Assembly: GCF_000384295.1 (NCBI RefSeq)
Contig: NZ_KB913037.1
Coordinates: forward strand, 8,123,533 to 8,187,532
DNA from: Amycolatopsis balhimycina FH 1894
GTDB lineage: Bacteria; Actinomycetota; Actinomycetes; Mycobacteriales; Pseudonocardiaceae
Direction of reading: 5' to 3'
DNA: 64,000 bases
Shown: piece after piece, positions 26,230-36,382 of the stretch
Layout of the letters: the number at the start of each line of letters is the position of its first letter
Position numbering within the stretch: position 1 is the first letter of the stretch
Position numbers and translations under genes: made by a program
The notes under the pieces: generated by a model
The model's database searches: none
Told to the model about the DNA's origin: nothing
The model's input: only the letters and a program-made list of their open reading frames with translations

Positions 26230-26255
26230 AATTCACCGTTGCGTATGCTGAGGCC

Positions 26256-26819
26256 ATGACCGAAGTGATCGGACGCCGCGAGCGCAAGAAGGCACAGACC
26301 CGGAAGGCGCTGGCCGACGCCGCCCTCGCGCTGTTCCTCGAACGGGGCTACGACGAGGTCGGCGTGAAGGAGATCGCGGAGGCCGCCGACGTCTCGGTGA
26401 CGACGTTGTTCAAGCACTTCCCCAGCAAGGAAGCCCTGGTGTTCGACCTGGAGGAGGACATCGAGGCGGCGCTGGCCGGCGCGGTGCGCGAGCGGCCACC
26501 GGGGCACACGGTCGTGGACGCGCTGCGCGAGCACATGCTGCGTGACGTCTCCGACGCCGGCCCGGGCGAAGAGTTCCTGCGGCTGGTCGAGAGCACGCCG
26601 GCGCTGCGCGACTACGGCCGGCGGATGTGGATGCGCCACGAGACGGCACTGGCGCGGGCGATCGCCGAGGAATCCGGCGCGCCGAGCGATGACGTCGCCT
26701 GCGCGGCCTTGGCGAGGTTCGCGCTGGCTTCGCGGGAGCTGATCGTGGGCCACGAGCATCCGCGACGCGCGGCGGAGGAGATCTTCGGCCGCTTGGAGCG
26801 TGGCTGGCTCCCGGCCTGA
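26256..26819 (+). CDS. TetR family regulator of the monooxygenase
   Basis: 187 residues from ATG 26256. The helix-turn-helix region reads ALALFLERGYDEVGVKEIAE followed by ADVSVTTLFKHFPSKEALVF. The longer frame from 26205 would overlap the probable operator and has no ribosome site. Divergence from the FAD monooxygenase and the palindrome at 26212-26229 indicate a drug-responsive repressor/enzyme pair. Confidence 0.9.
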   Translation: MTEVIGRRERKKAQTRKALADAALALFLERGYDEVGVKEIAEAADVSVTTLFKHFPSKEALVFDLEEDIEAALAGAVRERPPGHTVVDALREHMLRDVSDAGPGEEFLRLVESTPALRDYGRRMWMRHETALARAIAEESGAPSDDVACAALARFALASRELIVGHEHPRRAAEEIFGRLERGWLPA

Positions 26820-26890
26820 CCTGAGCAGCCCCCGTTTTTCACGCTACCGGCGAGCACCGACAGTTCCGGCAGGTCCGGCGGCCCCAAAGC

Positions 26891-26939
26891 CGTGAAGGCC
26901 ACCTTGAGGAACTTGAAGTTCCTCAAGGTGGCCTTCACG
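26891..26939. repeat. Intergenic hairpin repeat, divergent member (GTGAAGGCCACCTTGAGG)
   Basis: A 24-base arm (26891-26914) is followed after a single G by its exact complement (26916-26939). The sequence is related to the GTGAATGGCACATTGAG repeats (14 of 17 positions). It separates the convergent TetR and pgl genes. Confidence 0.85.
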
Positions 26940-26951
26940 AACCACCGAAAC

Positions 26952-27731
26952 CTAAGCCGTCGGCGGTTGGTACACCTTGGTCAGCTTGCCCGCCGCCGAG
27001 CGGTCCAGGAGCCACAGCGTCCGCCGGTGGCCGCGGGCGCCTGACACCGGGAGCTGGACCTCGCCCGCTCCCGCCAGGGCCAGTGCCACCGCGTCCGCCT
27101 TCGCCTCGCCCGCCGTCATCAGCCAGATGTCGCGGGCCCGGCGGATCGCCGGCAGCGTCAGCGAAATGCGGGTCGGTGGCGGCTTGGGGCAGTTGCGGAC
27201 CGCCACCACCGAACGCTCCGTTTCGTACACCGCCGGCGACTCCGGGAACACCGACGCCGTGTGGCCCTCGCCGCCCAGGCCGAGCAGCATGATGTCGAAC
27301 GACGGCACGTCGCCGTGGTCCTCCGGGCCCGCGTTGGCCGCCAAAACGTCGGCGTACGCCGCTGCCGCCGCGTCGACGTCGTTGCCGAACTCGCCGTCCG
27401 ACGGTGCCATCGCGTGGATGCGCTTCGGGTCGAGCGGGACGTGGTCCAGCAGGGCCTCGTGGGCCTGCTTCTCGTTCCGCTCGTCCGAATCGGCCGGGAC
27501 GAACCGCTCGTCGCCCCAGTAGATGTCCAGGCGCGACCAGTCGATCGCGTCCCGGGCCGACGACGCCTGCAGCTCCGCCAGCACCGCGATGCCGGTGCCG
27601 CCGCCGGTGAGCACCAGCGACGCCGACCCCTTGGCCGCCTGGACGTCCACCAGCCGCGTGACCAGCCGGGCGGCCGCCGCGGCCGCCAGCAGGTCCTGGT
27701 TCGCGTAGACGACGACTTCGGTCTTGCTCAT
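26952..27731 (-). CDS. pgl: 6-Phosphogluconolactonase
   Basis: 259 residues. It hydrolyses 6-phosphogluconolactone in the oxidative pentose phosphate pathway. Typical segments are SLVLTGGGTGIAVLAEL, DIYWGDERFVPADSDERNE and DIMLLGLGGEGHTASVFPES. It is last in the minus-strand operon tkt-tal-pgi-zwf-opcA-pgl, and its ATG overlaps the opcA stop (ATGA). Confidence 0.95.
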   Translation of the reverse strand: MSKTEVVVYANQDLLAAAAAARLVTRLVDVQAAKGSASLVLTGGGTGIAVLAELQASSARDAIDWSRLDIYWGDERFVPADSDERNEKQAHEALLDHVPLDPKRIHAMAPSDGEFGNDVDAAAAAYADVLAANAGPEDHGDVPSFDIMLLGLGGEGHTASVFPESPAVYETERSVVAVRNCPKPPPTRISLTLPAIRRARDIWLMTAGEAKADAVALALAGAGEVQLPVSGARGHRRTLWLLDRSAAGKLTKVYQPPTA

Positions 27732-28753
27732 GAAGCGCTCTTCTTCGGTGCCGCGGCGGCCGCGGCCGCCGCGGCGGGAGACGTCACGTCGGCCTTCGCC
27801 GGGGCGCCGGTCTTGCCGTTCGTGCCCGACGTGATCTTGCCCAGCCCGTGCAGCGAAGCCTCGTAGACCTCGTCCGGGTCGAGCCGGCGCAGCTCCTCGA
27901 TCAGGCAGTCCTGCGTGCTGCGCCGCTGCAACGCGATCCGGCGGGTCGGCTGGCCCGGCTGGGTCAGCGTGCCCACGCGGCCGTCCGGGCGGTGCAGCTC
28001 CACCGGGCCCGACCGGCGGTCGAGCGTCACCGAGATGATCCCGGCCGCGCCCGAGCTCTTGACCCGCTTGACCGGCACCTTCAGGTACTCGGCCAGCCAG
28101 GCCGCCAGCAGCTCGGTCGACGGCGAGTCGGCCTCGCCGGTCACCGTCGCGCCGGTGATCTTCTCGTACGGCGGCAGGTCCAGCGCCGAGACGAGCTGGG
28201 CCCGCCAGTGCGTGAGCCGGGTCCAGGCCAGGTCCGTGTCGCCCTCGGCGTACGCCTTCGCCCGCGTGGTCAGCGCCTTGACCGGGTTCTTCTCCGCGGC
28301 CGAGTCGGTGATCCGGCGCTGGGCCAGCTCGCCGAGCGGGTCCTTGTCCGGGTCCTTCGGACCGGCGCCGGGCCACCAGCACACGATCGGCGCGTCCGGC
28401 AGCAGCAGCGGCACCACCGCGCTCTGGCCCTGCGCGGCCAGCTGGCCGTAGAGCCGCAGCACGATGACCTCGCTCGCGCCGGCGTCGCCGCCGACCCGGA
28501 TCTGGCCGTCGATGCGCGGAGCCGCCGTGCGCGCGCCCTTGGCCACCACGATCACCCGCGACGGGTGTTCGCGGCTCGCGCCGTTGGCCGCTTCGATCGC
28601 CTCTTCGAGATGGGCGTCGTCGTCGGCCACGATCACCAGCGTCAGGACCCGTCCGAGCGCGACTTGCCCGCCCTGTTCGCGGATCTCCACCAGCTTCTTG
28701 TTGAGTGCCGACGTCGTGGTGGACGGCAGGTCGATGATCACGGGCGCCTCCAT
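27728..28753 (-). CDS. opcA: Glucose-6-phosphate dehydrogenase assembly protein OpcA
   Basis: 341 residues starting MEAPVIIDLPSTTTS at 28753, inside the last 16 bases of zwf. The PDAPIVCWWPGAGP segment and the C-terminal YEASLHGLGKI are family marks. OpcA is needed for assembly and redox control of actinobacterial and cyanobacterial G6PDH. The tail is unusually Ala-rich (SPAAAAAAAAAPKKSAS) and is probably disordered. Confidence 0.93.
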   Translation of the reverse strand: MEAPVIIDLPSTTTSALNKKLVEIREQGGQVALGRVLTLVIVADDDAHLEEAIEAANGASREHPSRVIVVAKGARTAAPRIDGQIRVGGDAGASEVIVLRLYGQLAAQGQSAVVPLLLPDAPIVCWWPGAGPKDPDKDPLGELAQRRITDSAAEKNPVKALTTRAKAYAEGDTDLAWTRLTHWRAQLVSALDLPPYEKITGATVTGEADSPSTELLAAWLAEYLKVPVKRVKSSGAAGIISVTLDRRSGPVELHRPDGRVGTLTQPGQPTRRIALQRRSTQDCLIEELRRLDPDEVYEASLHGLGKITSGTNGKTGAPAKADVTSPAAAAAAAAAPKKSAS

Positions 28754-30261
28754 TTCCGGCCGGTGCGCTCCAGCATTTCGTCGGCGGACGGCGGACCCCA
28801 CGTGCCCGGCGCGTACTGCTCGGGCGCGCCTTCCTTCGCCCAGTGCTCGAGGATCGGGTCGAGGATCTTCCAGGAGAGCTCGACCTCTTCGTTCACCGGG
28901 AACAGCGACGGCTCGCCCAGCAGGACGTCGAGGATCAGGCGCTCGTAGGCCTCGGGGGAGGACTCGGTGAACGCGTGCCCGTACCCGAAGTCCATCGTGA
29001 CGTCGCGGACCTCCATCGTGGTCCCCGGCACCTTCGAGCCGAACCGCAGCGTGATGCCCTCGTCCGGCTGGACCCGGATGACCAGGGCGTTCTGCCCCAG
29101 CTCCTCGGTCGACGTCGAGTCGAACGGCAGGTGCGGCGCCCGCTTGAACACGACGGCGATCTCGGTGACGCGGCGGCCGAGCCGCTTGCCGGTGCGCAGG
29201 TAGAACGGCACCCCGGCCCAGCGGCGGCTCTGCACCTCCAGGGTCACCGCGGCGTAGGTCTCGGTCTTCGAGTCCTTCGCGAAGCCCTCTTCCTGCAGCA
29301 GGCCGGGCACCTTCGTGCCGCCCTGCCAGCCGCCCGCGTACTGGCCGCGCGCGGTGGTCTTGCTCACCGGCCCGAGGGGCTTGGTGCCCGAGAGCACCTT
29401 GATCTTCTCCGCGCGCAGGGCCCGCGGATCGAACGACAGCGGCTCCTCCATCGCGGTGAAGGCGAGCAGCTGCAGCAGGTGGTTCTGGATGACGTCGCGG
29501 GCCGCGCCGATGCCGTCGTAGTACCCCGCGCGGCCGCCGAGGCCGATGTCCTCGGCCATGGTGATCTGCACGTGGTCGACGTAGTTGGCGTTCCAGATCG
29601 GCTCGAACAGCTGGTTCGCGAAGCGCAGCGCCAGGATGTTCTGCACCGTCTCCTTGCCGAGGTAGTGGTCGATGCGGAACACCGACTCCTCGGGGAAGAC
29701 GTCGTTGACGATCGCGTTCAGCTCTTCGGCGCTCTTCAGGTCGTGCCCGAAGGGCTTCTCGATGACGACCCGCCGCCAGGTCTTCTCGTCGGCGTTCGCC
29801 AGCCCGGAGCGGGCCAGCTGCTTGGTCACCACCGGGAACGCGCCCGGCGGGATCGACAGGTAGAACGCCGTGTTGCCGCCGGTGCCGCGTTCCTCGTCGA
29901 GGTCCTTGACCGTCTGCGCGAGCCGGTCGAAGGCGTCGTCGTCGTCGAAGGTGCCTTGGACGAACCGGATGCCTTCGGCGAGCCGGTTCCACACCGACTC
30001 CTTGAACGGCGTCCGCGCGTGCTCCTTGACCGAGTCGTGCACGAGCTCGCCGAAGTCCTGGTGCTCCCAGTCGCGGCGGGCGAACCCGACGAGCGAGAAG
30101 CCCGCGGGCAGCAGCCCGCGGTTGGCCAGGTCGTAGATGGCGGGCATCAGCTTCTTGCGGGCCAGGTCGCCGGTCACGCCGAAGATCACCAGGCTGGACG
30201 GCCCGGCGATCCGCGGGAGCCGCTTGTCCCGCGGATCGCGCAGCGGGTTGCTCCACGTCAT
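28738..30261 (-). CDS. zwf: Glucose-6-phosphate 1-dehydrogenase
   Basis: 507 residues. The NADP-binding FGVTGDLARKKLMPAIYDL and the substrate motif RIDHYLGKETVQN are present. It makes NADPH and 6-phosphogluconolactone from glucose 6-phosphate. Its start overlaps the pgi stop (ATGA) and its end overlaps opcA, so pgi, zwf, opcA and pgl are translationally linked. Confidence 0.97.
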   Translation of the reverse strand: MTWSNPLRDPRDKRLPRIAGPSSLVIFGVTGDLARKKLMPAIYDLANRGLLPAGFSLVGFARRDWEHQDFGELVHDSVKEHARTPFKESVWNRLAEGIRFVQGTFDDDDAFDRLAQTVKDLDEERGTGGNTAFYLSIPPGAFPVVTKQLARSGLANADEKTWRRVVIEKPFGHDLKSAEELNAIVNDVFPEESVFRIDHYLGKETVQNILALRFANQLFEPIWNANYVDHVQITMAEDIGLGGRAGYYDGIGAARDVIQNHLLQLLAFTAMEEPLSFDPRALRAEKIKVLSGTKPLGPVSKTTARGQYAGGWQGGTKVPGLLQEEGFAKDSKTETYAAVTLEVQSRRWAGVPFYLRTGKRLGRRVTEIAVVFKRAPHLPFDSTSTEELGQNALVIRVQPDEGITLRFGSKVPGTTMEVRDVTMDFGYGHAFTESSPEAYERLILDVLLGEPSLFPVNEEVELSWKILDPILEHWAKEGAPEQYAPGTWGPPSADEMLERTGRKWRRP

Positions 30262-31880
30262 GCGGTGACCTCCTGTACCGCGCGGACGACGGCCGCGAGA
30301 CCCGCGGCCCGGTCGGTCAGGTGCAGGCGCAGCACCGGGCGGCCGTGCTCGGCGAGCACCTGCCCGTCGCCGAGGGCCTGGGCATGCTGCAGCTGCCCGA
30401 GGGTGTACGGCCGGTCCGGCACGTCGAGATCCCGCTCGACAGCGCCGGTCAGCTGCAGGAAGACGCCGTTCTGGTGCCCGCCCTTGTGGTACTGGCCGGT
30501 GGAGTGCAGGAACCGCGGGCCCCAGCCGAACGTCGTCTGCTTGCCGGTGCGCTTGGCGATCTCGCCGCGCAGCACCACCGTCGACGCGTCGTCGAGCCGG
30601 TCGAGGTAGGCCTGCACCGCGATGTAGCCCGCGTCCGGCGCCGAAGCGAAGAACGCGCGCAGCACGTCGGTCAGGCTTCCCTCGGTGGAAACGCCTTCGG
30701 AGCCGAAGATCTCGACCGGTCCGTCCACATTGGACGGCTCTTCACCGCCCTTCAGCTTCCCCGGGTCGTCCAGCAGGGCCCGCGCCGCCTTCTTCGCGGT
30801 CTCGACGTCGGGCTGGTCGAACGGGTTGATCCCGAGCAGCCGGCCGGCCAGCGCCGTGGCGAACTCCCACAGCAGGAACTGCGCGCCGAGCGAGCCGGTG
30901 ACAGCGATCTTCGCCGCCCCCTGCGGGCTGCCGACAGCGGTGGGCGTGGCGTCGGACTTGGCGTCGGCGAAGCCGGCCGCCTCCGCACCCTCGACCGCGA
31001 CCGGCAGCAGGCCGGTGCCCTGCTTGCCGGTGGACTCGGCGATCAGCTGCTCCGCCCAGTCCGGGAAGCCCTTGATGCCGGAGCCGGTGTCCGCGAGGAC
31101 GACCTTCTCCGCGCCCGTCTCGTGCGCGGCGGCCCACGCGGCGGCCAGCTTGACCGCCGGGTTGTCCGCGGAGTCCGCGGCGAGCTCCTCGGCCACCGAA
31201 GCGGCCTGGTCGAGCAGCCGGGCGACGTCCGCCCCGGCCAGGCCGGCCGGGACGAGCCCGAACGCGGTCAGCGCCGAGTAACGGCCGCCGACGTGCGGGT
31301 CGGCGAGGAAGACCTTGCGGTATCCCTCCTTTTCGGACAGTTCCTGGAACGGCGAACCCGGGTCGGTGACGACCACGATCCGCCGCGCCGCGTCGATCCC
31401 CGCGTCGGCGAAAGCCTTCGCGAAGATCCGCCGGTGGCTGTCGGTCTCGACGGTGCCGCCGGACTTCGACGACACCACGATCACCGTGCGGTCGAGGTCG
31501 CCGGCGAGCGCGTCGGCGACCTGGCCGGGGTCGGTGGTGTCGAGCACGGTCAGCGCGACGCCATCGGTCGCGGTGATCACCTCCGGCGCCAGCGACGAGC
31601 CGCCCATGCCGGCCAGCACGACGCGGTCGACGCCCTCGGACCGCAGCTCGGTCCGCAGGGCCTCGATCTCGCCGATCAGCGGCCGGGACGACTTGTGCAG
31701 CGACGTCCACGACAGCCGGATCGACGCCTCGGCTTCGGCATCCGGCCCCCAGAGCGTCGCGTCCTGCGCCGCCAGCTTCGACGCGGCCTGGCCGGCGACC
31801 AGCTCCTCGGCCAGCGGCGCGGCGCGCTCCGCCAGTGCGACGTCCACGATCTCGACGCCGGTCTTTTCCCCTGTCGTCAT
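30258..31880 (-). CDS. pgi: Glucose-6-phosphate isomerase
   Basis: 540 residues, the usual length. SIS-domain features include VVSSKSGGTVETDSHRRIF for phosphate binding and HSTGQYHKGGHQNGVFLQLT near the C-terminus. It interconverts glucose 6-phosphate and fructose 6-phosphate and so links the pentose cycle to glycolysis. Mycobacterium lacks pgi at this place between tal and zwf, as far as I recall; here it is part of the operon. Confidence 0.95.
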   Translation of the reverse strand: MTTGEKTGVEIVDVALAERAAPLAEELVAGQAASKLAAQDATLWGPDAEAEASIRLSWTSLHKSSRPLIGEIEALRTELRSEGVDRVVLAGMGGSSLAPEVITATDGVALTVLDTTDPGQVADALAGDLDRTVIVVSSKSGGTVETDSHRRIFAKAFADAGIDAARRIVVVTDPGSPFQELSEKEGYRKVFLADPHVGGRYSALTAFGLVPAGLAGADVARLLDQAASVAEELAADSADNPAVKLAAAWAAAHETGAEKVVLADTGSGIKGFPDWAEQLIAESTGKQGTGLLPVAVEGAEAAGFADAKSDATPTAVGSPQGAAKIAVTGSLGAQFLLWEFATALAGRLLGINPFDQPDVETAKKAARALLDDPGKLKGGEEPSNVDGPVEIFGSEGVSTEGSLTDVLRAFFASAPDAGYIAVQAYLDRLDDASTVVLRGEIAKRTGKQTTFGWGPRFLHSTGQYHKGGHQNGVFLQLTGAVERDLDVPDRPYTLGQLQHAQALGDGQVLAEHGRPVLRLHLTDRAAGLAAVVRAVQEVTA

Positions 31881-31888
31881 GTCTTGCT

Positions 31889-33001
31889 TCAGCCCTTCGC
31901 CTTCTCGAGCTGGCCGTTCACGGTCTCCAGAAGCTCGGTCCACGACTTCTCGAACTTCTCGACGCCTTCGTTCTCCAGCGTGAGGAAGACGTCCGTGATG
32001 TCGATGCCCACGGCCTCGAGCTTGTCGAAGACCTCCTGCGCCTCGGCGCCGCGCCCGGTCACCTGGTCGCCCTTGAGCTCGGAGCCTTCGGCGACCGCGT
32101 CGAGGGTCTTCTCCGGCATCGTGTTGACCGTGTCCTTCACGACCAGGTCGTCGACGTAGAGCGTGGGGGAGTAGTCCGGGTTCTTCACGCCGGTCGACGC
32201 CCACAGCGGGCGCTGCGCGTTGGCGCCGTCGGCCGCGAGGGCCTTCCAGCGGTCGGTGGCGGACAGCTCCTCGAAGGCCGCGTAGGCGAGGCGCGCGTTG
32301 GCGACGGCGGCCTTGCCGCGCAGGGCCTTGGCCTCGTCGGTGCCGATCGCGTCCAGGCGCTTGTCGATCTCGGTGTCCACACGGGACACGAAGAACGACG
32401 CCACCGAGTGGATGCCGCGCAGGTCGTGACCGTTGGCCTTCGCCTGCTCCAGGCCCGCGAAGAAGGCCTCGATGACCGCCTTGTAGCGCTCGACGGAGAA
32501 GATCAGCGTGACGTTGACGCTGATGCCCTCGGCCAGGGTCTTGGTGATGGCAGGCAGGCCCTCTTCGGTGGCCGGGATCTTGATCAGCACGTTCGGCCGG
32601 TCGACGGTCTTCCACAGGTCCTGCGCCTCGGCCACCGTCCGGTCGGAGTCCTTGGCCAGGCGCGGGTCGACCTCGATCGAGACGCGGCCGTCGACGCCGT
32701 TCGTGGCGTTGTAGACGTCGCGGAACAGGTCCGCGGCGTTGCGCACGTCGGTCGTCGTCAGGTCGCGGATGGTCGCCTCGACGTCGGCGCCCTGGGCGGC
32801 CAGCTCCCGCGTCCGCTCGTCGTAGGCGTCGCCCTTGGACATCGCGTTGGCGAAGATCGTCGGGTTGGTCGTCACACCCACGACGTGCCTGTCGCGGATC
32901 AGGCCGGCCAGGTTGCCGGTGTCGAGGCGTTCACGCGAAAGGTCGTCGAGCCAGATGGATACACCGGCCTCGGACAGTGCCGCGAGCTTGTCGTTGCTCA
33001 T
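31889..33001 (-). CDS. tal: Transaldolase
   Basis: 370 residues. [17 protein letters not shown] and [18 protein letters not shown], with the Schiff-base lysine, define the long actinobacterial form. The start at 33001 (MSNDKLAAL) is preferred because AAGGGG lies 9 bases upstream; the ATG at 33010 would directly abut that site. It transfers a dihydroxyacetone unit between sugar phosphates. It lies 14 bases after tkt. Confidence 0.95.
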   Translation of the reverse strand: MSNDKLAALSEAGVSIWLDDLSRERLDTGNLAGLIRDRHVVGVTTNPTIFANAMSKGDAYDERTRELAAQGADVEATIRDLTTTDVRNAADLFRDVYNATNGVDGRVSIEVDPRLAKDSDRTVAEAQDLWKTVDRPNVLIKIPATEEGLPAITKTLAEGISVNVTLIFSVERYKAVIEAFFAGLEQAKANGHDLRGIHSVASFFVSRVDTEIDKRLDAIGTDEAKALRGKAAVANARLAYAAFEELSATDRWKALAADGANAQRPLWASTGVKNPDYSPTLYVDDLVVKDTVNTMPEKTLDAVAEGSELKGDQVTGRGAEAQEVFDKLEAVGIDITDVFLTLENEGVEKFEKSWTELLETVNGQLEKAKG

Positions 33002-33015
33002 TACTGTCATCCCCT

Positions 33016-35118
33016 TCAGGAATTCTTGGTGTTCTGGATCGAGCGGCGGGCCGCCTCGACGACTGCTTCCGCGGTGAACCCGAACTCACGGAACAGTGTG
33101 GCGGCATCGGCGGAGGCGCCGAAGTGCTCGATCGAAACGTTCACCCCGGCGTCACCGGTGAAGCGGTGCCACGACTGGGCGATGCCCGCCTCGACGGACA
33201 CGCGGGCCTTCACACCGGCCGGGATGACGGATTCGCGGTAGGCCGCGTCCTGCGCGTCGAACCACTCGACGCACGGCATCGAGACGACGCGCGCCTTGAC
33301 GCCGTCGGCCTCGAGGGTCTTCTTCGCCTCGACGGCGAGCTGGACCTCGGAGCCGGTGCCGATCAGCACGACGTCCGGAGTGCCGTCGCTGTCGGCCAGG
33401 ACGTACCCGCCCTTCTTGACGCCCTCGGCGCTGGTGCCCTCGAGCACCGGCACGTTCTGGCGGGTCAGCGCCAGGCCGGACGGGTGCTCGGTGTCCTCCA
33501 GCACGGCCTTCCAGGCGTACGCGGTCTCGTTGGCGTCCGCCGGGCGGACGACGTTGAGGCCCGGGATCGCGCGCAGCGCGGAGAGCTGCTCGATCGGCTG
33601 GTGCGTCGGGCCGTCCTCGCCGAGGCCGATCGAGTCGTGCGTCCACACGTAGGTGACCGGCGCCTTCATCAGCGCGGCCAGCCGGACCGGCGGGCGCATG
33701 TAGTCGGAGAAGATGAGGAACGTCGCGCCGTACGGGCGGGTGCCGCCGTGCAGCGCGATCCCGTTGAGGATCGAGCCCATGGCGTGCTCGCGGACGCCGA
33801 AGTGCAGCGTCCGGCCGTACGGGGTGGCCTGCCACATGTCGGTGGCGGCCTTCTCGGGACCGAACGAGTCGGCGCCCTTCATCGTCGTGTTGTTGCTCTC
33901 GGCCAGGTCGGCCGAGCCGCCCCACAGCTCCGGCAGCGGCCCGGCGAGGGCGTTGAGCACCTCACCGGAGGCCTTGCGGGTCGCGACGCCCTTGGCGTCC
34001 GGCTCCCACTTCGGCAGGTTGTCGGCGAAGCCCTCCGGCAGCGTACGGGTGGCCAGCCGGTCGCCGAGCTTCTTGCGCTCCGGGTTGGCCTGAGCCCACG
34101 ACTCGTACTTCTCCTGCCACTCGGCGTGCGCGGTCCTGCCGCGCTCGAGCGCCTGGCGGGTGTGCTTGAGCACGTCGTCGTCGACCTGGAACGACTGCTC
34201 CGGGTCGAAGCCGAGGATCTCCTTGACCGCGGCGACCTCTTCGCCGCCCAGCGCGGCGCCGTGGGCCTTGCCGGTGCCCATCTTCTTGGGGGCCGGGTAG
34301 CCGATCACGGTCCGCACCGCGATGAACGACGGCCGCTGCGTCTCGGCCTTGGCGTTCTTGATGGCCTCCTCGATCGCGACGACGTCCTCGCCGCCCTCGA
34401 CGACCTGGGTGTGCCACCCGTAGGCCTCGTAGCGCGCGACGGTGTCCTCGGACAGCGCGATGTTGGTGTCGTCCTCGATCGAGATCTTGTTGTCGTCGTA
34501 GAAGACGATCAGGTTGCCGAGCTCCTGGCGGCCCGCGATGGACGAGGCCTCGGAGGTGACGCCCTCTTCGATGTCGCCGTCGGAGGCGATCACGTAGATG
34601 TGGTGGTCGAAGATGCTCTCGCCGGGCGCCGCGTCCGGGTCGAGCAGCCCGCGCTCGCGGCGGGCGGCCATCGCCATGCCCACGCCGTTCGCCAGGCCCT
34701 GGCCGAGCGGGCCGGTGGTGGTCTCGACACCGTCGGTGTGGCGGTACTCGGGGTGGCCGGGGGTCTTCGAGCCCCACTTGCGCAGCTGCTTGAGGTCCTC
34801 GAGCTCGAGGCCGTAGCCGGCGAGGAACAGCTGGATGTAGAGGGTCAGGCTGGAGTGGCCGGCCGACAGGATGAACCGGTCACGGGCCGGCCAGTGCTGG
34901 TCGTTCGGATCGTGCCGCATGGTGCGCTGGAACAGCGTGTAGGCCAGCGGCGCCAGGCTCATCGCGGTGCCGGGGTGGCCGCTGCCACAGTTCTCGACCG
35001 CGTCCGCGGCGAGCACCCGGACGGTGTCCACGGCGCGGGTGTCGGTGTCGGTCCAGTCGGCGGGGACGTTACGCCGGAGGAGTGGGTTGTTCTCGCTGGT
35101 AGGGGCAGTATCGGACAC
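33016..35118 (-). CDS. tkt: Transketolase
   Basis: 700 residues from the GTG at 35118 ([11 protein letters not shown]), chosen over an ATG at 35139 because GGAG is placed just before it. Thiamine diphosphate binding is shown by [20 protein letters not shown] and the later [11 protein letters not shown]. The C-terminal domain has the usual transketolase order. It moves two-carbon units in the non-oxidative pentose pathway and is first in the operon. Confidence 0.96.
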   Translation of the reverse strand: MSDTAPTSENNPLLRRNVPADWTDTDTRAVDTVRVLAADAVENCGSGHPGTAMSLAPLAYTLFQRTMRHDPNDQHWPARDRFILSAGHSSLTLYIQLFLAGYGLELEDLKQLRKWGSKTPGHPEYRHTDGVETTTGPLGQGLANGVGMAMAARRERGLLDPDAAPGESIFDHHIYVIASDGDIEEGVTSEASSIAGRQELGNLIVFYDDNKISIEDDTNIALSEDTVARYEAYGWHTQVVEGGEDVVAIEEAIKNAKAETQRPSFIAVRTVIGYPAPKKMGTGKAHGAALGGEEVAAVKEILGFDPEQSFQVDDDVLKHTRQALERGRTAHAEWQEKYESWAQANPERKKLGDRLATRTLPEGFADNLPKWEPDAKGVATRKASGEVLNALAGPLPELWGGSADLAESNNTTMKGADSFGPEKAATDMWQATPYGRTLHFGVREHAMGSILNGIALHGGTRPYGATFLIFSDYMRPPVRLAALMKAPVTYVWTHDSIGLGEDGPTHQPIEQLSALRAIPGLNVVRPADANETAYAWKAVLEDTEHPSGLALTRQNVPVLEGTSAEGVKKGGYVLADSDGTPDVVLIGTGSEVQLAVEAKKTLEADGVKARVVSMPCVEWFDAQDAAYRESVIPAGVKARVSVEAGIAQSWHRFTGDAGVNVSIEHFGASADAATLFREFGFTAEAVVEAARRSIQNTKNS

Positions 35119-35401
35119 TGAACTCCAACTCCCGGTCATGATGGTTGCGGCTGGTCTTCCTCGTTCCGGTTACCCGTGCGCGGGGTCATCTATCTCAATC
35201 GATCCCGAAGGGACGATATTCCTGCTCGGGACCCTGCGCAGGGGCAATCGCGGCCCGTCGCGGCCAGCCTAGTGCTTGGACCGGTCGAGGACCCGCGATC
35301 ACCCACGGGATTCACCACGTCTAACATCGTTCGAGGGTTCAGACCGGCGCTCCACCACGGCCTTCCGGCAGGACCCGCCCGAACTTGACGCAGGGAGTGA
35401 A
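35119..35401. other. Divergent promoter region of tkt and ctaB
   Basis: 283 bases with no gene. It must hold both promoters. TAACAT at about 35322-35327 is a possible ctaB -10 element; on the other strand GATAGAT at about 35185-35191 could serve tkt. CAGGGAGTGA precedes the ctaB ATG. Confidence 0.4.
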
Positions 35402-36382
35402 ATGTCGCCGGTGAACGCTGCGCACGGACGCAGTGACGACACCAGCGCCGTGCACCCGACCGGTGAGCGACCGCACGGTGACCGGCGAAGCCTCCGCCAG
35501 GTCGTCGGCGCCTACGCCGCGCTGGCGAAGCCGCGGGTGATCGAGCTCCTCCTGGTGACCACCATTCCGGCGATGTTCCTCGCCGGTCGTCAGATCCCCT
35601 CGCCGTGGCTGGTCCTGGCCACGCTGGCCGGCGGGACGATGGCCGCGGGCAGCGCGAACGCGCTCAACTGCGTGATCGACGCGGACATCGACAAGGTGAT
35701 GAACCGCACGAAGCGCCGTCCGCTGGTGAAGGACTCGGTGCCGCGGCGCGGCGCGCTGATCTTCGGCCTCGTCATGGGCGTCGCCTCGGCCATCGTGCTC
35801 TACCTCACGGTGAACCTGCTCTCGGCGATCCTCGCGATCGCGACGATCCTCTTCTACATCTTCGTCTACACGCTGGGCCTGAAGCGGCGTACGTCACAGA
35901 ACGTGGTCTGGGGCGGCGCCGCGGGCTGCATGCCGGTCGTGATCGGCTGGGCGGCCGTCACCGGCACCGTCCAGTGGCCGGCGTTCGTGATGTTCGGCGT
36001 GATCTTCTTCTGGACGCCGCCGCACACCTGGGCGCTGGGCATGAAGTACCGCGACGACTACGAGCGCGCCGGCGTCCCGATGCTGCCGGTGGTCGCCACC
36101 GCCCAGCACGTCGCCCGCCAGATCGTCATCTACTCGTGGGTGATGGTGGCGTGGACGCTGCTGCTGCTCCCGGTGACGTCCTGGCTGTACGGCACGTTCG
36201 CGATCCTCGCCGGCGGCTGGTTCCTCTTCTACGCGCACAGCCTGCAGGCCGCGGTGCGGCGCGGTGAAGAGACCAAGCCGATGGCGTTGTTCCACCGCTC
36301 GAACACGTACCTGATGATCGTGTTCGTGGCCCTGGCCGTCGACTCGGCGATCGGGCTGCCGACCCTCGGCCTGCCGTTCTGA
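35402..36382 (+). CDS. ctaB: Protoheme IX farnesyltransferase (heme O synthase)
   Basis: 326 residues and about nine membrane helices of the UbiA superfamily. The first Asp-rich motif is [20 protein letters not shown] and the second region is [17 protein letters not shown]. It farnesylates heme B to heme O, the precursor of heme A made by CtaA (44912-45877), for cytochrome oxidase. Divergence from tkt is conserved in actinobacteria. Confidence 0.95.
   Translation: MSPVNAAHGRSDDTSAVHPTGERPHGDRRSLRQVVGAYAALAKPRVIELLLVTTIPAMFLAGRQIPSPWLVLATLAGGTMAAGSANALNCVIDADIDKVMNRTKRRPLVKDSVPRRGALIFGLVMGVASAIVLYLTVNLLSAILAIATILFYIFVYTLGLKRRTSQNVVWGGAAGCMPVVIGWAAVTGTVQWPAFVMFGVIFFWTPPHTWALGMKYRDDYERAGVPMLPVVATAQHVARQIVIYSWVMVAWTLLLLPVTSWLYGTFAILAGGWFLFYAHSLQAAVRRGEETKPMALFHRSNTYLMIVFVALAVDSAIGLPTLGLPF

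Noticed and set aside
30258..32615. Minus-strand frame extending pgi upstream through tal
   Set aside because: The extra part is a frame shadow of tal; pgi starts at 31880 with a normal N-terminus.
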